NCBI GenBank assembly: GCA_002724505.1
Contig: PBOV01000141.1
Location: 1 to 6,037 of the forward strand
Direction: 5' to 3'
DNA: 6,037 nucleotides
Source of the DNA: Rhodospirillaceae bacterium
GTDB taxonomy: Bacteria; Pseudomonadota; Alphaproteobacteria; MPNO01; UBA2964
Shown here: positions 1 through 6,037 of the stretch, one piece after another
Numbering within the stretch: the stretch's first letter is position 1
Layout: every line of letters begins with the position of its first letter
The notes under the pieces: model-generated
Seen by the model: only the letters and a program-made list of their open reading frames with translations
Databases searched by the model: none
Told to the model about the DNA's origin: nothing
Program-made: the position numbers and the translations under genes

Positions 1-611
1 CGGCGTGTGTGGCATTCACCACAGTGAGTAACTGCACGAGAAAGATAGGCCCCCCTATTCCATTGAGTAGATTTGTTCGGGTTAATTTGAAAAGGCCCCT
101 CAGTAAAATAGAGGGATTTCCATAAGACTTGGCCCGCCCGAATATTAAATGGAAAGGTGAGTTCATGCGGCTCATTAGGTTTAGGCGTGCCCGGCAAACT
201 AAAAATATAATCTTTGATCGCTTTGATGTCTTTTTCTGTCAAAAAGGTAAAAGAGGGGTAAGGAAAAGCTGGAAAGTAATGACTACCATTGGGTGAAATA
301 CCCTTCCGCATGGCAAGGATGAAATCCTTTTCTGACCAATTACCTATACCATGCCTTTTATCTGACGTAATATTGGGTGAATAAAAAATACCGAAAGGTG
401 TTTTTATTTTTTTCCCCCCAGCCAATAGCGACCCATTATTCTCATAATCTGTGTGACAGTTAACACATCCACCCGCGTGCAATAACACCTGACCATTTGA
501 TAGCCTTTGGGCTGTCTTAAGCGTCTCACTGTAGCCCAACCCCGTATTTCCGCAGAAAATCCAAAAACATGAAACAGCCACGGAAATTCGAAAGACGTTA
601 AAAAAGAACAT
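1..611 (-). CDS. Exported c-type cytochrome with two haem sites visible, C-terminus cut by window edge
   Basis: Translating the minus strand from ATG at 611 gives 203 codons with no stop to base 3, so the gene continues past the left edge. Residues 1-28 look like a Sec signal peptide (Arg8, then a hydrophobic stretch), and export fits periplasmic haem attachment. Two CXXCH haem c motifs are seen: CVNCH at 49-53 and CGECH at 197-201. Between them are TPFGIFYSPNIT (71-82), GIGNWSEKDF (88-97) and WNRGAYLSRAVTHCGECHTR (184-203). These match the cytochrome c subunits of membrane alcohol, aldehyde and gluconate dehydrogenases and related dihaem cytochromes, which pass electrons from a periplasmic dehydrogenase to the respiratory chain. 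The roughly 148-residue haem spacing fits that family. Whether a third haem follows cannot be seen, nor can a partner dehydrogenase. No Shine-Dalgarno sequence precedes the ATG, so the start is less certain than the family. A GTG at codon 11 would remove the only basic residue of the signal peptide and is less likely. Confidence 0.88.
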   Translation of the reverse strand, partial: MFFFNVFRISVAVSCFWIFCGNTGLGYSETLKTAQRLSNGQVLLHAGGCVNCHTDYENNGSLLAGGKKIKTPFGIFYSPNITSDKRHGIGNWSEKDFILAMRKGISPNGSHYFPAFPYPSFTFLTEKDIKAIKDYIFSLPGTPKPNEPHELTFPFNIRAGQVLWKSLYFTEGPFQINPNKSTQWNRGAYLSRAVTHCGECHTR

Positions 612-620
612 AAAGTTTTC

Positions 621-657
621 TAATAAAAGAAGGGGTACCCTGGAAACCGGGCACCCC
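621..657 (-). terminator. Rho-independent terminator of the lipoprotein gene
   Basis: On the minus strand, arms at 649-657 and 632-640 form a 9-bp stem (GGGGTGCCC with GGGTACCCC, one G-U pair) around an 8-base loop. The stem is followed at once by the T-rich stretch TTCTTTTATTA (631-621). This is a textbook intrinsic terminator about 50 bases after the lipoprotein stop. It ends only about 10 bases before the cytochrome ATG at 611, which leaves almost no room for a separate promoter downstream of it. Confidence 0.85.
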
Positions 658-708
658 CCATTGAACTTCTGAATTTTCAGCTAGTGAATTCAGATTATGA
701 CGTTCGAT

Positions 709-1188
709 TTATTTTTTCTTTTTCTTCTTCTTTTTACACTTCACTTTGCCTTTTTTGCATTTGCATTTGCCATAAACCTTCTTATTGGCATCCAATTTTA
801 TAGCCGCGGCAACTGCGCCCTTAACAGGTTTATATGCATCTGCAATTTCGCCTTTTATTCCTGTCTTTGCAGCTTCTTCCAATCCTTTTGCATAAAATAC
901 GGCAGAACCATACTTCAGACGCTTGGCAAGAGTAGCAATTTGAACCGCTCGCATTTCCATATCACCAGCAGTACCGAGCTTTCTTCTTTTCTTTTTGCTC
1001 TTGCTCCCTTTTATATATTTTGCGACCGAATTACTTGCAGCACAAATCTCCTTCATCGCACTAACTTTGACCTTCATGGCCTGAGACATCTTTACCTTCG
1101 GCTTTGGTGAATCAGCACAACCGCTGATACCGCCCAGCAGCCCCAAACTCACCGCCGCTACTAAAAGTGGCTTGATTAAAGATCTCAT
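709..1188 (-). CDS. Very basic putative lipoprotein with a Cys-containing polylysine C-terminal tail
   Basis: This 159-residue protein starts at ATG 1188, preceded by TGGGAGA (a good Shine-Dalgarno, GGAG about 7 bases away). Residues 1-23 form a lipoprotein signal peptide (Arg2, Lys6, hydrophobic 8-21) ending in the lipobox ISG-C, with Cys24 as the predicted lipidated residue. Ala rather than Asp at +2 suggests sorting to the outer membrane. I recognise no domain in the mature part. About 38 of 159 residues are Lys and 5 Arg, against 9 Asp or Glu. There is a basic cluster KSKKKRRK at 63-70, an Ala-rich and probably helical middle (about 77-131), and a tail with Cys142, Cys144 and Cys151 ending in eight lysines (152-159). 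Such a protein could bind polyanions such as LPS, nucleic acid or cell-wall polymers, or metal through its cysteines, but this is inference. It has its own probable promoter and terminator, so it looks monocistronic. An overlapping plus-strand frame at 697-1110 is a low-complexity shadow. The signal peptide, Shine-Dalgarno and terminator favour this strand. Confidence 0.8.
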   Translation of the reverse strand: MRSLIKPLLVAAVSLGLLGGISGCADSPKPKVKMSQAMKVKVSAMKEICAASNSVAKYIKGSKSKKKRRKLGTAGDMEMRAVQIATLAKRLKYGSAVFYAKGLEEAAKTGIKGEIADAYKPVKGAVAAAIKLDANKKVYGKCKCKKGKVKCKKKKKKKK

Positions 1189-1221
1189 GACAGTCTCCCA
1201 AAAAATAAAAACAGATTAATT

Positions 1222-1250
1222 AAATTATGCGCGTTCAGTTACGCTTGCAA
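1222..1250 (-). promoter_or_regulatory. Candidate sigma70-type promoter for the lipoprotein gene
   Basis: On the minus strand, TTGCAA (1250-1245) lies 17 bases from TAATTT (1227-1222). An overlapping CATAAT (1229-1224) would be a better -10 but with only a 15-base spacer. Transcription would start near 1214, giving a leader of about 26 bases that contains the Shine-Dalgarno. The placement is sensible but the boxes are only moderate matches. Confidence 0.4.
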
Positions 1251-1279
1251 TACCCTATCCCAACATTTGAAGACAAATC

Positions 1280-1307
1280 TTGCAACCCTTTGAGGTATTT
1301 TTATCAA
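1280..1307 (+). promoter_or_regulatory. Weak candidate promoter for the LOG-family gene
   Basis: TTGCAA (1280-1285) and TATCAA (1302-1307) are spaced 16 bases apart, each matching four of six consensus positions. They lie just ahead of the ATG at 1325 in an AT-rich divergent spacer. The call rests mainly on position. In AT-rich DNA such matches arise easily by chance. Confidence 0.25.
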
Positions 1308-1324
1308 TCAAATGATTATTAATT

Positions 1325-1885
1325 ATGTTATTAAAAATTATGATTATTGATTCTCTCTGTGTTTTCTGCGGCGCTTCACCAGGCAACAAGGTCATTTATA
1401 GGGATGCCGCAACATCTTTTGGCACCGAATTAGGTCGATATGGTATCCGTTTGATTTACGGCGGAGGTAAATCAGGGTTAATGGGTTGTGTCGCTGACGG
1501 TGTCCTGAAAGCCGGAGGAGAAGTGACCGGTATTATCCCCAATTACCTTAATAATCGTGAACTAGGCCATACGAGGCTTACAAATTTAGAGATTGTTAAT
1601 GGCATGCACGAACGTAAACAACGTATGTTTGATTTAGCGGATGGTATTGTTGCCTTGCCCGGGGGCGTCGGAACACTTGAAGAAGTTCTAGAAATCATTA
1701 CGTGGAAACAACTTGGGATGCACAACAAACCAATCATACTGCTAAATAGCAGTGGTTATTGGGATCACTTGAATGATTTAATATTAAATTCAATTGCACA
1801 TGGATTCGCAGCACCAATAACTAAGGATCTATACGAAATGGTCGCCAATCCTTCCGAGATAATTCCGACCTTAAGGACAATCTAA
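1325..1885 (+). CDS. LOG-family protein (TIGR00730 type), probable nucleoside 5'-monophosphate phosphoribohydrolase
   Basis: The protein has 186 residues, or 181 if the second ATG at 1340 is used. It carries the full LOG (lysine decarboxylase-like Rossmann) signature. LCVFCGASPG (11-20) forms the first strand and loop. YGGGKSGLMG (45-54) is the glycine-rich nucleotide-binding loop. MHERK (94-98) supplies the conserved Arg97. PGGVGTLEE (112-120) supplies the catalytic Glu120. Family members cleave the N-glycosidic bond of cytokinin riboside 5'-monophosphates or of ordinary nucleotides such as AMP, giving the free base and ribose 5-phosphate. They have often been misannotated as lysine decarboxylases. 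The bacterial substrate is not predictable here. Length is normal and the fold appears complete, so the protein should be a cytosolic enzyme. Neither candidate ATG has a Shine-Dalgarno sequence. Family alignment, where most members begin a few residues before the CVFCG motif, favours the second ATG. The gene stands alone, divergent from the lipoprotein gene and convergent with alaS. Confidence 0.93.
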   Translation: MLLKIMIIDSLCVFCGASPGNKVIYRDAATSFGTELGRYGIRLIYGGGKSGLMGCVADGVLKAGGEVTGIIPNYLNNRELGHTRLTNLEIVNGMHERKQRMFDLADGIVALPGGVGTLEEVLEIITWKQLGMHNKPIILLNSSGYWDHLNDLILNSIAHGFAAPITKDLYEMVANPSEIIPTLRTI

Positions 1886-1902
1886 CACAGTTTGACTGTT
1901 AG
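1882..1902. terminator. Weak hairpin in the convergent gap between the LOG-family gene and alaS
   Basis: CTAA...CAG (1882-1890) pairs with CTG-TTAG (1896-1902) around a TTTGA loop, with a 2-base bulge. It overlaps the LOG stop codon and lies in the 37-bp gap between the convergent genes, where a two-way terminator would be expected. No T tract follows on either strand, so terminator function is doubtful. Confidence 0.25.
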
Positions 1903-1922
1903 GGATCAGCCTATTTGGATAG

Positions 1923-4571
1923 CTAGTCGGAGAGAGCCCTCTCGATTGCTGCAATAGCTTCACCGGCCTTTCCAGTTTCGGGTCCACCCGCTTGCGCCAT
2001 ATCCGAGCGCCCTCCGCCACCCTTACCGCCTAAAACTATCGAGCCGACACGGACAAGTGCCACGGCATCAAATTTATTAAGTAAATCATCTGTTACCCCC
2101 ACAACCAGAGAAGCCTTACCCTCTTCGGTCGCACAAATAGCAATTACACCTGAACCAATCTGTATTTTTAAATCATCAGCAAATGATTTGAGATCGCGCG
2201 CCGGAATTCCTTCAAGAATACGACCCACAAATGAAACTCCAGCGATTAATTTTATATCGTTATCGCTTTCAGTCCCTCCGCTCCTACTGGTGGCTAGCTT
2301 CCTGTGTGCGACGGAAAGTTCATTTTCCAGCTTCTTTCTCTCTAAAAGTAACGCACTGATCCGACCGCTAGCTTGATCCGGTGAGACGTTGAGGAGTGTT
2401 GACACTTCCTGTATCTGTGCCTCTGTTTTAGTGATGTGGTCCAAGACTGCCTGACCGCTTACTGCTTCAATCCGCCTCACGCCAGCCGCTACCGCACTCT
2501 CGGAAACAATAAAAAATGAACCTATGTCGCCGGTACGCTCCACATGAGTGCCACCACACAGCTCAAGAGAGTAAGGGGTTTCGTCAATAGTTCCCATCGT
2601 GACTACCCGAACCTCATCACCGTATTTTTCACCAAACAAATCCATAGCACCGGTTTTTATAGCCTCATCTGGGGTCATTAACCGGGTGATGACTTCGGTA
2701 TTATTTTGAATCTGAAGGTTAACCTGACACATCACTTCAGATATTTCTTCGGGACTAACGGGTTTTGGATGACTGATATCAAAACGTAACCGTTGGGGAC
2801 TCACAAGAGAACCTTTCTGGGTCACATGATTACCCAACTTATTGCGCAAGGCTGCATGCAATAAGTGCGTTGCTGAATGATGCCTTTTGAGGCCAAATCG
2901 TCGATCTGGATCAACCCGCAATTCTACAACTTCGTTTATAGACATAGGTTTTTTAGATAAAGTTCCAATATGGACGTGGAGATCGTCGACCATTTTTCTT
3001 GTGTCGAGAACGGTTAATACACCTGCATTTTCGCCTGAGAGGATGCCGGAATCACCCATTTGGCCTCCTGACTCCGCATAGAAGGGAGTCTGGTTTACAA
3101 CGACAGAAACTTCGTCACCGGGAGTGGCAGTTTCCACCTGTACTCCGTCCTTGACGATAGCTAAAACAGTGCCTTCAGCGTGTTCACTGCTGTAACCAAG
3201 AAACTCCGTTCCACCGAAAGTTTGCTTTATATCAAACCAGACGGTTTCATCGGCTTTATCACCAGAACCCGACCAAGCTCGCCTGGCATCCTTCTGTTGG
3301 CGTTCCATAGAGGCGTCGAAGCCACTCGTGTCGACGGAACGCCCTTGGCTCCGCAAAACATCCTGAGTAAGGTCTAGGGGGAATCCATATGTGTCATAAA
3401 GTCTAAAAGCAATTTGACCTGGCAGGGGCTCCTTCTCGGCCAGTTTGTTGGTTTCTTCAGTTAAAAGTTTAAGGCCTCGATCTAGTGTTTCTTTGAAACG
3501 TTTTTCTTCGAGCTCTAGTGTCTCTGTAATTAGTGATTCTGCGCGCGTTAATTCTGGATAAGCCAATCCCATCTGGGCAATTAAAGATGGAACCAACCGG
3601 TACATTAATGGATCTTTACACCCCATCATATGAGCGTGCCTCATCCCGCGACGCAATATCCGGCGTAAAACATAGCCGCGTCCTTCGTTTGAAGGCAGAA
3701 CACCGTCCGCTATCAAAAATGAACTTGCCCTCAAGTGGTCCGCAACAACACGATTTGAAACGTTATGAGGTCCATAGGGTTCAACGTTGGCAAACTCCCC
3801 GGAGGCCTCAATCAAGAAACGAAATGCATCGGTCTCATAATTGTCATGTGACCCCTGCAGTAAAGCAGAAATACGCTCAAGTCCCATCCCAGTATCGATA
3901 CTCGGTTGGGGTAAATACTCACGTTTTTCGGGACTCAGTTTCTCATATTGCATGAATACAAGGTTCCAGATTTCTATAAACCTGTCCCCTTCTTCGTCTA
4001 TACTCCCGGGTGGCCCGCCGGGTATATGATCGCCGTGGTCAAAAAATATTTCTGAGCACGGACCGCATGGACCAACATCGCCCATCGCCCAAAAATTATC
4101 AGAAGTCGCAATTCGGATAATACGATCGTCAGGTAATCTCGCGATTTTTTTCCAAAATTGGAAAGCCTCCTCATCATCGTGATAGACAGTAACTAGAAGA
4201 CGACTTTGATCAATTTCAAACTCCTCAGTTATCAACTTCCACGCTAATTCAATTGCCCTTTCTTTGAAGTAATCTCCAAACGAAAAATTTCCAAGCATCT
4301 CGAAAAATGTGTGGTGCCGAGCGGTATAGCCAACATTTTCAAGGTCGTTGTGTTTGCCGCCAGCACGGACACATTTTTGGGAGGTAGCAGCCAACTTATA
4401 ATTGCGGGTCTCCAACCCAGTGAACAAATTCTTAAACTGAACCATTCCGGCGTTAGTGAAGAGAAGGGTTGGATCATTGTTCGGGACAAGAGAGGAAGAA
4501 GGCAGAACTTCATGCCCGTTTTTTCCAAAGTATTCTAGAAAAGCTGTCCTAATTTCGTTAGTAGTTGTCAT
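1923..4571 (-). CDS. alaS: Alanine--tRNA ligase (AlaRS)
   Basis: The enzyme activates alanine with ATP and charges tRNA-Ala in the cytosol. It also edits Ser and Gly mischarging. The protein has 882 residues, close to the 875 of E. coli, and appears intact. The class II catalytic domain spans about 1-240, with TNAGMVQFK at 39-47 and TGMGLERI at 227-234. The tRNA-recognition helical domain follows (about 241-460). The editing domain includes PFYAESGGQ (496-504), HHSATH (564-569, giving the HXXXH pair His565 and His569) and CGGTH (672-676). These supply the zinc ligands His565, His569, Cys672 and His676. A coiled-coil stretch (about 715-762) leads to the C-Ala domain, with its glycine-rich [16 protein letters not shown] at 848-863. 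The ATG start fits the family N-terminus. The nearest Shine-Dalgarno-like bases are AGGT about 9 bases upstream. The gene lies 201 bp after recA on the same strand. The two may be co-transcribed, but the spacer holds hairpins that could separate or control them. Confidence 0.99.
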   Translation of the reverse strand: MTTTNEIRTAFLEYFGKNGHEVLPSSSLVPNNDPTLLFTNAGMVQFKNLFTGLETRNYKLAATSQKCVRAGGKHNDLENVGYTARHHTFFEMLGNFSFGDYFKERAIELAWKLITEEFEIDQSRLLVTVYHDDEEAFQFWKKIARLPDDRIIRIATSDNFWAMGDVGPCGPCSEIFFDHGDHIPGGPPGSIDEEGDRFIEIWNLVFMQYEKLSPEKREYLPQPSIDTGMGLERISALLQGSHDNYETDAFRFLIEASGEFANVEPYGPHNVSNRVVADHLRASSFLIADGVLPSNEGRGYVLRRILRRGMRHAHMMGCKDPLMYRLVPSLIAQMGLAYPELTRAESLITETLELEEKRFKETLDRGLKLLTEETNKLAEKEPLPGQIAFRLYDTYGFPLDLTQDVLRSQGRSVDTSGFDASMERQQKDARRAWSGSGDKADETVWFDIKQTFGGTEFLGYSSEHAEGTVLAIVKDGVQVETATPGDEVSVVVNQTPFYAESGGQMGDSGILSGENAGVLTVLDTRKMVDDLHVHIGTLSKKPMSINEVVELRVDPDRRFGLKRHHSATHLLHAALRNKLGNHVTQKGSLVSPQRLRFDISHPKPVSPEEISEVMCQVNLQIQNNTEVITRLMTPDEAIKTGAMDLFGEKYGDEVRVVTMGTIDETPYSLELCGGTHVERTGDIGSFFIVSESAVAAGVRRIEAVSGQAVLDHITKTEAQIQEVSTLLNVSPDQASGRISALLLERKKLENELSVAHRKLATSRSGGTESDNDIKLIAGVSFVGRILEGIPARDLKSFADDLKIQIGSGVIAICATEEGKASLVVGVTDDLLNKFDAVALVRVGSIVLGGKGGGGRSDMAQAGGPETGKAGEAIAAIERALSD

Positions 4572-4629
4572 TACCCTTTTACCTATAAGATCACTTCACA
4601 GCTTTTTCTAAAGTAATAACGAGGCAAAG

Positions 4630-4652
4630 ATACCCTGTCCAGGACAGGATAT
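4630..4652. promoter_or_regulatory. 23-bp near-perfect palindrome upstream of alaS, possible operator
   Basis: The core CCTGTCC-A-GGACAGG (4634-4648) is a perfect 7+7 palindrome about one base. It extends through one mismatched pair (4633/4649) to ATA/TAT at the ends. A one-base centre is poor for an RNA hairpin but suits a homodimeric DNA-binding protein. It lies about 60 to 80 bases before the alaS start. An extra CAGGACAG half-site copy occurs at 4705-4712. The bound factor is unknown. Confidence 0.45.
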
Positions 4653-4660
4653 TTCAGGGC

Positions 4661-4690
4661 CAATGTTAAAAATTACAATATTTAACATTG
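4661..4690. repeat. Perfect 10-bp inverted repeat in the recA-alaS spacer
   Basis: CAATGTTAAA (4661-4670) and TTTAACATTG (4681-4690) are exact reverse complements around a 10-base loop. In RNA this would be an AT-rich hairpin in the alaS leader or recA 3' region. As DNA it could be a protein site. No T tract follows on either strand, so it is not a standard terminator. Confidence 0.6.
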
Positions 4691-4722
4691 AACAAATTAG
4701 GACGCAGGACAGACGAACCCCC

Positions 4723-4748
4723 CCCCGCACCCCCTAGGAGCTGCGGGG
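4723..4748 (-). terminator. GC-rich hairpin downstream of recA, possible terminator without a U tract
   Basis: On the minus strand, CCCCGCA (4748-4742) pairs perfectly with TGCGGGG (4729-4723). The 12-base interior can add a few G-C and G-U pairs. It begins about 25 bases after the recA stop, as a terminator would. The stem is followed by more G and then TTCG rather than a T run, so termination may be partial or Rho-assisted, and read-through into alaS is possible. The stem adjoins nine C on the plus strand (4718-4726). Confidence 0.45.
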
Positions 4749-4772
4749 AAATCAACTAAACAAAAGCGATTT

Positions 4773-5855
4773 CTAAAGCACTTCTTCCGATTTAATGGAA
4801 TCGGAAGACGGTGTCTCCTTTAACGCTGCCTCAGCAAGCAAACCGGCATTTTGACGAATTTTATTTTCAATTGATTCTGCTATTTCTGGATTGTCGCGCA
4901 AAAATTGCTTGGAGTTTTCTCGTCCTTGTCCTATTCGCTGACTGTTATAGGAGAACCAAGCTCCAGATTTTTCAACGATCTCTGCTTTAACACCAAGGTC
5001 AATCAACTCGCCCATTTTAGAGATACCCTCGCCATACATGATATCGAATTCGATAATTTTAAAGGGCGGCGCGACCTTGTTTTTGACAACCTTAACCCGG
5101 GTCTGATTACCAACAATTTCATCGCGATCTTTAATTGCGCCGATACGCCTGATATCAAGGCGGACCGAAGAGTAAAATTTTAGTGCATTTCCACCCGATG
5201 TCGTTTCGGGGTTCCCAAACATAACCCCAATCTTCATACGAATTTGGTTAATAAAGATAATCATACACTGAGAACGCGAGATAGACCCTGTCAATTTTCT
5301 AAGTGCTTGGCTCATTAATCGCGTCTGAAGGCCGACATGGGTATCTCCCATTTCCCCTTCCAATTCCGCTTTCGGCACTAAAGCTGCTACTGAATCGATA
5401 ACAATTACGTCAATAGCTCCCGAACGCACAAGCGTATCCGCAATTTCTAGTGCCTGCTCGCCAGCATCAGGTTGTGAAATCAAAAGGTCATCAACTTCAA
5501 CTCCTAGCTTTTGAGCGTAAACGGGATCAAGAGCGTGTTCGGCATCAATAAAAGCGCACTGACCACCACTTTTCTGTGCTTCGGCAACACAATGTAGTGC
5601 AAGCGTCGTTTTCCCAGAAGATTCGGGTCCATAAATTTCAATAACACGCCCTTTTGGTAACCCACCAATTCCAAGACCGATATCTAGACCGATTGACCCT
5701 GTTGAAATAGCCTCGGTTTCTACAACCTGACCTTCCCCAAGCTTCATGATTGACCCCTTTCCGTAGGATCGCTCAATTTGTTGAAGAGCAGCGTCAAGAG
5801 CTTTTGATTTATCCATGCTATCCTTTTCTACAAGCCTTAATGCGGGATCTGCCAT
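4773..5855 (-). CDS. recA: Recombinase RecA
   Basis: RecA polymerises on single-stranded DNA with ATP, performs homologous pairing and strand exchange, and triggers LexA self-cleavage in the SOS response. The protein has 360 residues. The N-terminal polymerisation helix spans about 13-40. Walker A GPESSGKT lies at 76-83. The catalytic Glu106 lies in AEHALDP. Walker B is seen in [10 protein letters not shown] at about 149-158. The DNA-binding loop L2 region carries [16 protein letters not shown]. The C-terminal domain is complete. The extreme tail ([14 protein letters not shown]) is less acidic than that of E. coli, which is common in alphaproteobacteria. The ATG is fixed by an AAGGAG Shine-Dalgarno (5867-5862) six bases upstream. 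The first residues, ending in [20 protein letters not shown], match the family. It is followed by alaS with no recX between, and is probably SOS-controlled through the LexA-like box upstream. Nothing suggests damage or an intein. Confidence 0.99.
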   Translation of the reverse strand: MADPALRLVEKDSMDKSKALDAALQQIERSYGKGSIMKLGEGQVVETEAISTGSIGLDIGLGIGGLPKGRVIEIYGPESSGKTTLALHCVAEAQKSGGQCAFIDAEHALDPVYAQKLGVEVDDLLISQPDAGEQALEIADTLVRSGAIDVIVIDSVAALVPKAELEGEMGDTHVGLQTRLMSQALRKLTGSISRSQCMIIFINQIRMKIGVMFGNPETTSGGNALKFYSSVRLDIRRIGAIKDRDEIVGNQTRVKVVKNKVAPPFKIIEFDIMYGEGISKMGELIDLGVKAEIVEKSGAWFSYNSQRIGQGRENSKQFLRDNPEIAESIENKIRQNAGLLAEAALKETPSSDSIKSEEVL

Positions 5856-5913
5856 TTTCTACTCCTTATTTCACAGCGACTAGAATCATTCAACGCAATG
5901 CTTCATGGAAAAG

Positions 5914-5970
5914 ACTATGTACCTGTTTTGTTCTTTTTGCAAATTAAATTTTTTTATCAATATTTTTCAA
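5914..5970 (-). promoter_or_regulatory. recA promoter region, two overlapping candidate promoters
   Basis: Two sigma70-like promoters can be read on the minus strand. The upstream one is TTGAAA (5970-5965), 16 bases, TTTAAT (5948-5943), each box five of six to consensus. The downstream one is TTGCAA (5942-5937), 17 bases, CATAGT (5919-5914), each box four of six. Both give a leader of about 50 to 80 bases to the recA ATG. The surrounding DNA to 6037 is very AT-rich, which may act as an UP-like element but also raises chance matches. Confidence 0.5.
5919..5933 (-). promoter_or_regulatory. Candidate alphaproteobacterial LexA (SOS) box of recA
   Basis: The minus strand reads GAAC-AAAACAG-GTAC, one mismatch from the direct-repeat SOS box GAAC-N7-GAAC known for alphaproteobacterial LexA. 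It overlaps the spacer of the downstream recA promoter and the expected start site of the upstream one, as an operator should. The function is inferred from motif and position. Confidence 0.5.
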
Positions 5971-6037
5971 TGGTTTATTGTATTATGTTTTATTTTTGTT
6001 CTTCTTTTATAGGTGTTACTAGAAACTTTGCCTTATA

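Noticed and set aside
17..611. Lipobox in the cytochrome signal peptide (Cys20)
   Set aside because: The residues before Cys20 are Trp-Ile-Phe, which do not fit the lipobox consensus, so an ordinary Sec signal is more likely.
669..693. 7-bp inverted repeat CTGAATT...AATTCAG just after the lipoprotein stop
   Set aside because: It is short and AT-rich with no T tract, and a much stronger terminator lies a few bases further on. It is probably incidental.
697..1110. Plus-strand open frame of 137 codons opposite the lipoprotein gene
   Set aside because: It is rich in Phe, Leu and Cys because it reads the complement of Lys-rich codons. It has no Shine-Dalgarno, and the minus strand has a signal peptide, lipobox, Shine-Dalgarno and terminator.
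3533..3955. Plus-strand open frame of 140 codons inside alaS
   Set aside because: It is fully antisense to a strongly conserved alaS coding region, has no recognisable domain and no good ribosome site. It is a shadow frame.
4634..4648. E. coli-type LexA box (CTGT...ACAG) upstream of alaS
   Set aside because: The half-sites CTGT and ACAG are separated by only 5 bases rather than the 8 needed for CTGT-N8-ACAG, and alaS is not a known SOS gene.
4572..4772. T-box riboswitch or tRNA gene in the alaS leader
   Set aside because: The spacer is only 201 bp, has no tRNA cloverleaf or T-box core sequence, and T-boxes belong mainly to Gram-positive bacteria.
4572..4772. A small recX gene between recA and alaS
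   Set aside because: No frame in the spacer is long enough or resembles RecX.

Overview
The window carries a conserved bacterial housekeeping block, recA followed by alaS, and a less conserved flank holding a LOG-family hydrolase, an unusual lysine-rich lipoprotein and the start of a c-type cytochrome. The organism is most likely an alphaproteobacterium of moderate to low GC content. RecA and AlaRS both read as typical alphaproteobacterial proteins. recA sits directly upstream of alaS with no recX between them, which is common in that class, and the recA promoter holds a near match to the alphaproteobacterial SOS box GAAC-N7-GAAC. The exact lineage cannot be fixed from this sequence alone.

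Layout from left to right. Bases 1-611 (minus) encode the N-terminal part of an exported haem c protein that runs off the left edge. A strong intrinsic terminator (621-657, minus) separates it from the lipoprotein gene (709-1188, minus). A short AT-rich divergent promoter region (1189-1324) lies between the lipoprotein gene and the LOG-family gene (1325-1885, plus). The LOG gene converges on alaS (1923-4571, minus) across a 37-bp gap. A 201-bp recA-alaS spacer (4572-4772) contains a GC-rich hairpin next to a run of nine C, a perfect 10-bp inverted repeat and a 23-bp near-perfect palindrome. recA (4773-5855, minus) has an excellent Shine-Dalgarno sequence. Its promoter region fills the right end (5856-6037).

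RecA (recombination and SOS induction) and AlaRS (charging of tRNA-Ala) are related by conserved position, not by a shared pathway. The LOG-like protein probably hydrolyses nucleoside 5'-monophosphates. The lipoprotein and cytochrome are both envelope proteins on the same strand, but the terminator between them argues against simple co-transcription.

I found no mobile element, CRISPR array, tRNA or rRNA, and no clear new multi-gene system. The points most worth a second look are the polylysine, cysteine-containing lipoprotein tail, the two symmetric elements ahead of alaS, the LexA-like site in the recA promoter, and the terminator that abuts the cytochrome start codon.
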